From NCBI GenBank assembly GCA_027943245.1, contig JANDJZ010000521.1, positions 1 through 35,504 on the forward strand: a DNA stretch of 35,504 bases, read 5' to 3'. A program made the position numbers and the translations under genes. The notes below the pieces were generated by a model. The model saw only the letters and a program-made list of their open reading frames with translations. It did no database searches and was not told where the DNA came from. This document shows, one piece after another, positions 30,457 to 35,504 of this stretch. Positions within the stretch are counted from its first letter, which is position 1. Every line of letters begins with the position of its first letter. Source of the DNA: Acanthamoeba sp. SK_2022b (taxonomy: Eukaryota; Discosea; Longamoebia; Acanthamoebidae).

Positions 30457-30991
30457 TTAGCCGCGTCCCACGCTCTTCCTCTTCTTGCCGCGCTTGTCGG
30501 TGCCGATCTCTCGGGTGAAGGTGGCATCCGAGGCGCTGGCGCCCGCGCCCAGCGGGGCAGCCGCCGCGCCCTTGGACGAACCGGCGCCCTTCCGCCCGAT
30601 GCTCACCTTGCTCAGCATCTTCTTGCCTCGCGGGCCCTTGAGCTCCTTCTCCCAATCCTCATCCGTGCCCTTGATCGCATACCTACACACATCAAGATGA
30701 AGTGAGACCACTACACAGAAAGGGGGGGGGGGAGAGAGAGAGAGAAGAGGAGCGCGCGTACTGGTCGCCCAGGGTCTTGAGGATGTCGTTCTGCTTCTCC
30801 CGTAGCGAGGCCATGCCGTCGTCGGCCTTGGCGTCGAGTTCGTCATCGAGCGAGATGGCCAGCGGCACGAACCTGCTGCGCACGTCGTCCTTGGGGAGCG
30901 TGTTGTCGATCTCCCAGTCCTGCAGCGTGATCATGTATTTCACCACCTGCCCACGCACATGACCATATGTCAGCACAAGGCCATGCCATAT

Positions 30992-31064
<73 letters not shown>

Positions 31065-31399
31065 GAGCATACCTTCTTGATGATCTTGGTGAAGAGGGCG
31101 AGGATCTGGTTGGGTTGGAGGGTGAGCTCCTCCACCACCTTGTCCACGGTCTTGTGCTGCAGGCCGAGGCACAGCAGGATCGCGGCCTGCGCGTACGACA
31201 GCGAGATGCCGTTGTTGGTGGCGGTGGCGGTCGTTCGCGCCACCATCTCGTCTTCGTCTTCGCCTCCGTTCTCGGCCGCGTCGGCCTCCTTGGTCAGCGT
31301 GCGGAACTTGCCCAGGAAGTAGTACTTGGCCACCATCGGCAGCAGGTCCAGAATGACGTGGTAGTCGACCAGGTTGCTCGCGTAAGAACCTACATCGTC

Positions 31400-31460
<61 letters not shown>

Positions 31461-31826
31461 CGTGAGCGAGCTGTTGACTTGACAGCGAGCGAGAGAGAGA
31501 GGTACCGAGTCGCTTGATGTCGAAGCGCGAGAACTGGAGATCGAATTCGGGCTTGACCTCCTCGAGTCGTGCGAAGGAGCCGTCGGGCGTGGTGGGATCG
31601 CCCAGCACGACGTTGGGCTTGTAGGCCAGCACGCTGAGGGCCAGCGCCGGCGGCAGGTCGGAGAACTCGTACGACAGCAGCGAGATGAACCGGCGCTTAA
31701 AGTCCTCGTGGAAGGCGTTGAGCCACTGCGGGTTCATCTCGAACTCCATCGAGTCCTCGCTGCGCAGCGACTTCATCATAATGCACGAGTGCTCTCCCGT
31801 GAGCTCGTTCTGTGCGTGCGTGTGTG

Positions 31827-31885
<59 letters not shown>

Positions 31886-34800
31886 CGTATTCGGAGTGAG
31901 TGGCTCGTTCGCCCCCAAGGTCATGCGGGGGCGGGGGACAGCTGTTCTCACCGAGGTCAGGCGAACGTAGGTGGGCACGAAGCCGGCCTTGGACCAGAAG
32001 TTGAAGAGCTGCAGCGTGATGCCGTAGGAGGTGCCGAGCCACTGCAGTCGCTGCGGCTTGCACTCGTCGAGCTTGGTGAGGAGGGGCGGCAGGTTCTTGC
32101 GCGGCTTGATCTCCTCCGTCATCAGGTCGCCGTCGTCGGCGGTGACGGCGACGGTGCCGTCGACCATTCCGTCGTTCTCGCCGATGAACTTGTCCACCTC
32201 CTCGAGATTGGCGAGGTCGCCCTGGTAGAAGGCCGTCAACTGATCGACGGCACGACGACCGTAGCCCATCTATTGCGATAGCACGCAGTGGTCGTGGTCA
32301 GCATTCCAATGCGATAACGTGGAATGCGAGGCACAGCGGCCAGCGCGATCGCAGCCGTACCCGCTGGTAGTCGGGGTGGGTGGCGATCCTCACGATGCGC
32401 GCGCCCGACAGGGAGGCAAAGTCGTCGTCCTGGAACTGCTGGGACATGGTCCACGGGATGAGGTCGCCCGCGGCCTGCTTGCCGCGCGAGAGGTTGAGCT
32501 TCACGGTCTGCTTGTTGAGCTCGCCCTCGAGGCACACCTGCACCACGCACAGGATCTCGGGCATGGAGTTCTGCGTCTCATCGACAGGCCCTGCAAGCAC
32601 GCAACGACCACGCACGCACGCACGCGGGTGAGCACGCGCGGAGGTCCAGCGCGATGTGATGCAGTTGGGGTTGGTTGCTGCGCGTACCCAGCAGGACGAA
32701 GAGAGAGTGGGCGGGGGCATCGGACATGAGCAGGAGGTCGTTGGGCGAGTTCTTGTAGTGGGACGACACGTAGAGCGACATCATACGCTGGAGGAACGAC
32801 TCTGAGGCCTTGTGGTAGGAGAACAGCGTGTCCCTGCGATCATAGGAGACGTGCGGTTAGGCAAAGCTGTTTTTGCTTTGCTTTGCTTTGGATGTGTTTC
32901 TAATTTTCCTTTTCTCTCTTTTTATCCTTTTTGTTTTGTTTTGTTTTGTTTTGTTTTGTTTTAATGCTTTTGTGGGTTGGTGACGCACCGGTTGACTTGG
33001 TAGAGGTTGCACTGTGAAGGATGCGGGCAGCCAGAGGCGATCTTGCGCACCGTGGAGGCGTCGAGGCAGAGCAGATCGTTGAGCCACTTCTCGATGGGGT
33101 CGCCGAAGCCGTAACGGATGGGCACTTGCATCTGCAGCTCCTTCAGCAGACGACCGGAGCTGTTGGGCACCGCCGCGTCGGCGACGCTGGTGGCACCGCT
33201 CTGTTTCCGCAGCTGATCGATCAGCTTGAGCGAGAGCGAACGACCAGTGCCTTCGTAACTGCGTTGTTGTGTTTGGTGTTTGTTTGTGTTGCCTGGTGAG
33301 ACACCGACAAAGGCAGAACGAGCTGTGCGACCACAGACGTACCCGTTGATGGTGGAGGCCATGAAGACGAGGTAGGGGCCCAGCAGCTTCTGCACGTAGG
33401 GCAGGGGAATGGCGGCGGCTTCGTCGATCACCACCAGCTCGGCCTGGCCGAGCTTGTTGTAGTCCTGCGGGTGGATGTACTGGATCGTCTGTCGGTGGGT
33501 GCGGAAGATGTTCACTCGGACGATGGCCTTGTTGAACTCGGGGTTGGACGACTGGAGCAGCTCGTAGTCCAGGTGCTCCTCGTAGCCCAGGCTGCGCGAC
33601 CATGTCGATGTAGTGTCAGCTTCCCTCGAGAATAGAGAAGAGAAGAGAAGAGAAGAGAAGAGAAGAGAAGAGAAGAGAAGAGAAGAGAAGAGAGGCGTCA
33701 CAGACAGGGGGCGGGGCTGTACCAGTCGAATCCCTTGAGCACGAACTCGAAGAGCGTCTTCAAGTTCTCGGGGCTGGGGGAGGTGACGAAGATGTTGGAG
33801 TAGCCCGAGGCCACGGCGGCGGCCATGGCGATACCGAGCGCCGCCGACTTACCGCGACCTCGCGAGGCTGTGATGGCCACGGTCGAGCGCAGGGACTTCT
33901 CGGAGATGGCTTCGATGCACGTGAGGATGACCTTGGCCTGGTCCAGCGTGCGCGCGGTGTTGACCAGCTGGCCTACCACTTCGGTGTCTCGCAGCGAGTT
34001 CTTGAGCTCCTTGAGGTCGACCTCCTCCGGCGTCACGTCCTGGCCGCCGACGGACAGGTTGGCGATGGGCTTGATGCTGCGCGAGTGCGAGGAGATGGGC
34101 AGGATCTCCAGCTCGTCGTCGACGACGAGGCAGTGCTTGCACGAGCCCAGCGACAGAAGGAAGCGCTCGTTGAATCGGCCCGTCACGTCGTGGCGAGACT
34201 CTGTGCGAAGACGAGCATGGACATCCTGAGATGCAAAGGGACGTGCATGGTAAGTTACAACACCAATAAGAAATTGGTTTTTTTATATAAAAATAAATAA
34301 ATAAAATTGAAAAACAGGGCGCATACCATGGTCATGGTGTAAAGCTGGCGAAGGGACTTCATGGTCTTGAGCAGCAGCACGATGATACCACCACCCTCAA
34401 CCGTTTCAATCGTTCGCGCAAGAAGGTTGGGCGTGAGAGCCTCGAAATCCTGTGGCAAACAAAAAATCGTCAAATTCCGTGCCACAGATTAAATCGCAAT
34501 TTGCAAGTGAAGATGCGGAGAGAGAAGGAGGAGGCCTTTACCTGAAGGACGCACATGCCGTAGGTGTTACCCAAAATCTTGTGGCTCTCAGAATAATACG
34601 TGTAGCGAATGCTGGTGGCGGAAACGAAGAGCTCAAAGGGGTCATCTTTGTCCGGATCGTAGAGGCCGCGCTGCATCTTCTTCTTCACCTGCCTCATCCT
34701 CTTCTTACGGTGGCTGCTGAAGCCCAGCTCCTTCTTGTAGCACCACAGCACCGACGGCCGGGTCTTCACCGTGGCCTTCGACAGCATGTAGTGCAAGTTG

Positions 34801-34931
34801 ACCACCTGATCCTTGCCGCGATCGCCCACAATCACGAACATGGAGCGGAATTTCTGCTTCACTCCATTCTCTATCAACGTCCTGATCCTAGGATCGACCT
34901 TCTTCCTCACGGCGTTTGATGGGTTCGACAT
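30457..34931 (-). CDS. NAT10: RNA cytidine acetyltransferase NAT10/Kre33
   Basis: Nucleolar enzyme that makes N4-acetylcytidine in 18S rRNA and tRNA, using acetyl-CoA and ATP. Twelve exons in transcription order: 34931-34542, 34449-34327, 34225-33723, 33591-33343, 33258-32989, 32833-32688, 32590-32361, 32269-31952, 31809-31506, 31389-31073, 30946-30762 and 30682-30457. They give 1086 aa, all in phase. The N-terminal TmcA-like domain has SVLWCYKKELGFSSHRKKR. The RecD-like helicase module has Walker A SRGRGKS at 292-298 and Walker B VVIDEAAAIPLP. The GNAT domain has RIVRIATHPDYQRMGYG, with its acetyl-CoA loop (about 632-641) split by an intron. The region that follows (NDLTGEHSCIM-like NELTGEHSCIMM) and the basic tail (KRGKKRKS) are typical. 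Length matches the human protein (about 1025 aa). It shares a 193-bp divergent promoter with the ALKBH7-like gene. Confidence 0.96.
30994..31063 (+). repeat. (CA)n microsatellite in a NAT10 intron
   Basis: About 34 CA units between exons ending at 31073 and starting at 30946 (GT on the coding strand). Confidence 0.95.
31400..31459 (+). repeat. (AC)n microsatellite in a NAT10 intron
   Basis: About 30 AC units close to the acceptor of the exon that starts at 31389 (GT on the coding strand). Confidence 0.95.
31820..31882 (+). repeat. (GT)n microsatellite in a NAT10 intron
   Basis: About 30 GT units with one TCGT interruption, in the intron upstream of the exon that starts at 31809. The orientation is opposite to the other two NAT10 dinucleotide tracts. 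Confidence 0.95.
32930..32962 (+). repeat. (TTTTG)n short tandem repeat in a NAT10 intron
   Basis: About six TTTTG pentamers in the intron between exons ending at 32989 and starting at 32833. A GCTTT array (32872-32888) lies nearby. Confidence 0.85.
33635..33694 (+). repeat. (AGAAG)n pentanucleotide repeat in a NAT10 intron
   Basis: About twelve pure-purine AGAAG units (CTTCT on the coding strand) between exons ending at 33723 and starting at 33591. On the coding strand this is a long pyrimidine tract. Confidence 0.95.
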
Positions 34932-35124
34932 CTCGGTCTTACTTTTGCGGCCTGATGCGCAATCGGTTCGGGACGAGATGTGAAATCTCGCGATCTTCGG
35001 ACCAGCCGGCAAAAGTTTGCGCACCGGAGAAAAAAGCGGGATGCCAAGAAAAAACGGATTTCTCTTTTCAAAAGAGAAAATACATTTCCTTTGTTTTTCT
35101 TTTACGAGAAGGCGAGGCGTGCTC
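34932..35124. promoter_or_regulatory. Divergent promoter, NAT10 / ALKBH7-like gene
   Basis: These 193 bp lie between opposing start codons. An A-rich tract (35028-35090) occupies the side nearer the ALKBH7-like gene. No specific element is recognised. Confidence 0.5.
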
Positions 35125-35504
35125 ATGCGGCGCTGGTGTGGTGGGCGTTCGGTGCTGGCACTGCGTGGGGAGCGCGCCTGGCTTCCTCTCCGCTCGTTGC
35201 CACCAGCGAGGACGTTTTCAGCCAACTCTGCGGTACCGTCGGCCCTTTTTCTGCAGTAGCTGGTTGCAGCTTGGCTCACACCACGCCCAGGGCAGCACTC
35301 CGCCGCTTGACGAAGCGTGCGTGGAGTACATCAACGACACCCACCGGATCGCTGGCCTGACCGTGCTTCCGGGTTTCCTCGCCGCAGGTACTTCACTCCC
35401 TTCCTCTCTCCTCTCCGCTCACACTACTGCACAGACGAGCAGGAGGAGATGGTGAGGGAGCTCGAAGGTGTGTTCAAGGGCAAGCGCTACTCGTTTGCCG
35501 AACA
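35125..35504 (+). CDS. ALKBH7-like mitochondrial dioxygenase homologue, 3' truncated by window edge
   Basis: Exons 35125-35232, 35270-35387 and 35435 to the edge are modelled. The N-terminus is Arg-rich without acidic residues (MRRWCGGRSVLAL, then PARTFSA), a good mitochondrial presequence. Then come THRIAGLTVLPGFLAA, DEQEEMVRELEG and FKGKRYSFAE. This pattern (hydrophobic strand, PGFL, acidic helix, RRY-x-(Y/F)) matches the start of ALKBH7, a mitochondrial AlkB-family protein linked to programmed necrosis and fatty-acid metabolism. The catalytic HxD...H lies beyond the window, so the family call rests on about 50 residues. Another AlkB-family member is possible. The first intron is only 37 nt by this model; using the AG at 35255-35256 instead would leave a stop codon in frame. 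Confidence 0.5.

Overview
The window is a gene-dense stretch of a eukaryotic nuclear genome, most likely from Acanthamoeba or a close amoebozoan relative. Coding exons are GC-rich. Nearly every gene is broken by short introns (mostly 50-120 nt) with AG acceptors. Intergenic gaps are often only 60-400 bp, and CA/GT microsatellites sit inside introns. There are no bacterial operons or ribosome binding sites. I see no tRNA, rRNA, transposon or CRISPR. All exon models were built by hand from splice-phase agreement and protein-family resemblance. The organism call is inference.

Layout, left to right: a 5'-truncated CBS-domain protein (+); an F-box/zinc-ribbon/TPR protein (-); a FAM32A homologue (-); a 2H-phosphoesterase-like protein (-); COX19 (+); LSM6 (-); an Fcf2-type pre-rRNA processing factor (+); an RMDN-like TPR protein (+); a duplicated-half multipass membrane protein (+); a single-C2-domain protein (-); an ACOT9-type acyl-CoA thioesterase (-); kynurenine 3-monooxygenase (-); a ZNG1/CobW zinc-regulated GTPase (-); a coiled-coil protein (+); an expansin-like secreted protein (+); an intronless Ras-like GTPase (+); a decayed copy of the expansin 3' end; a type I membrane protein with a beta-helix-like ectodomain (+); an unrecognised 496-residue protein (-); NAT10/Kre33 RNA cytidine acetyltransferase (-); and the first exons of an ALKBH7-like mitochondrial protein (+), which runs off the right edge.

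The genes do not form one pathway. Several are housekeeping RNA-biology genes (LSM6, Fcf2, NAT10, FAM32A). Several are mitochondrial (COX19, ACOT9, KMO, ALKBH7-like). Two are secreted or cell-surface proteins (expansin-like, beta-helix). Head-to-head pairs share short divergent promoters, down to 59 bp between ZNG1 and the coiled-coil gene.

The most unusual items are the following. The Ras-like GTPase lacks eight residues of switch II, including the catalytic Gln, and has no CAAX box; it is flanked by an intact and a decayed copy of the expansin 3' end. The membrane protein has two homologous halves. There is an unrecognised conserved-looking 496-residue protein. An F-box, a zinc ribbon and TPRs occur in one protein. 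The intron donors strongly prefer GTRC over GTRA. No clearly new multi-gene system was found.
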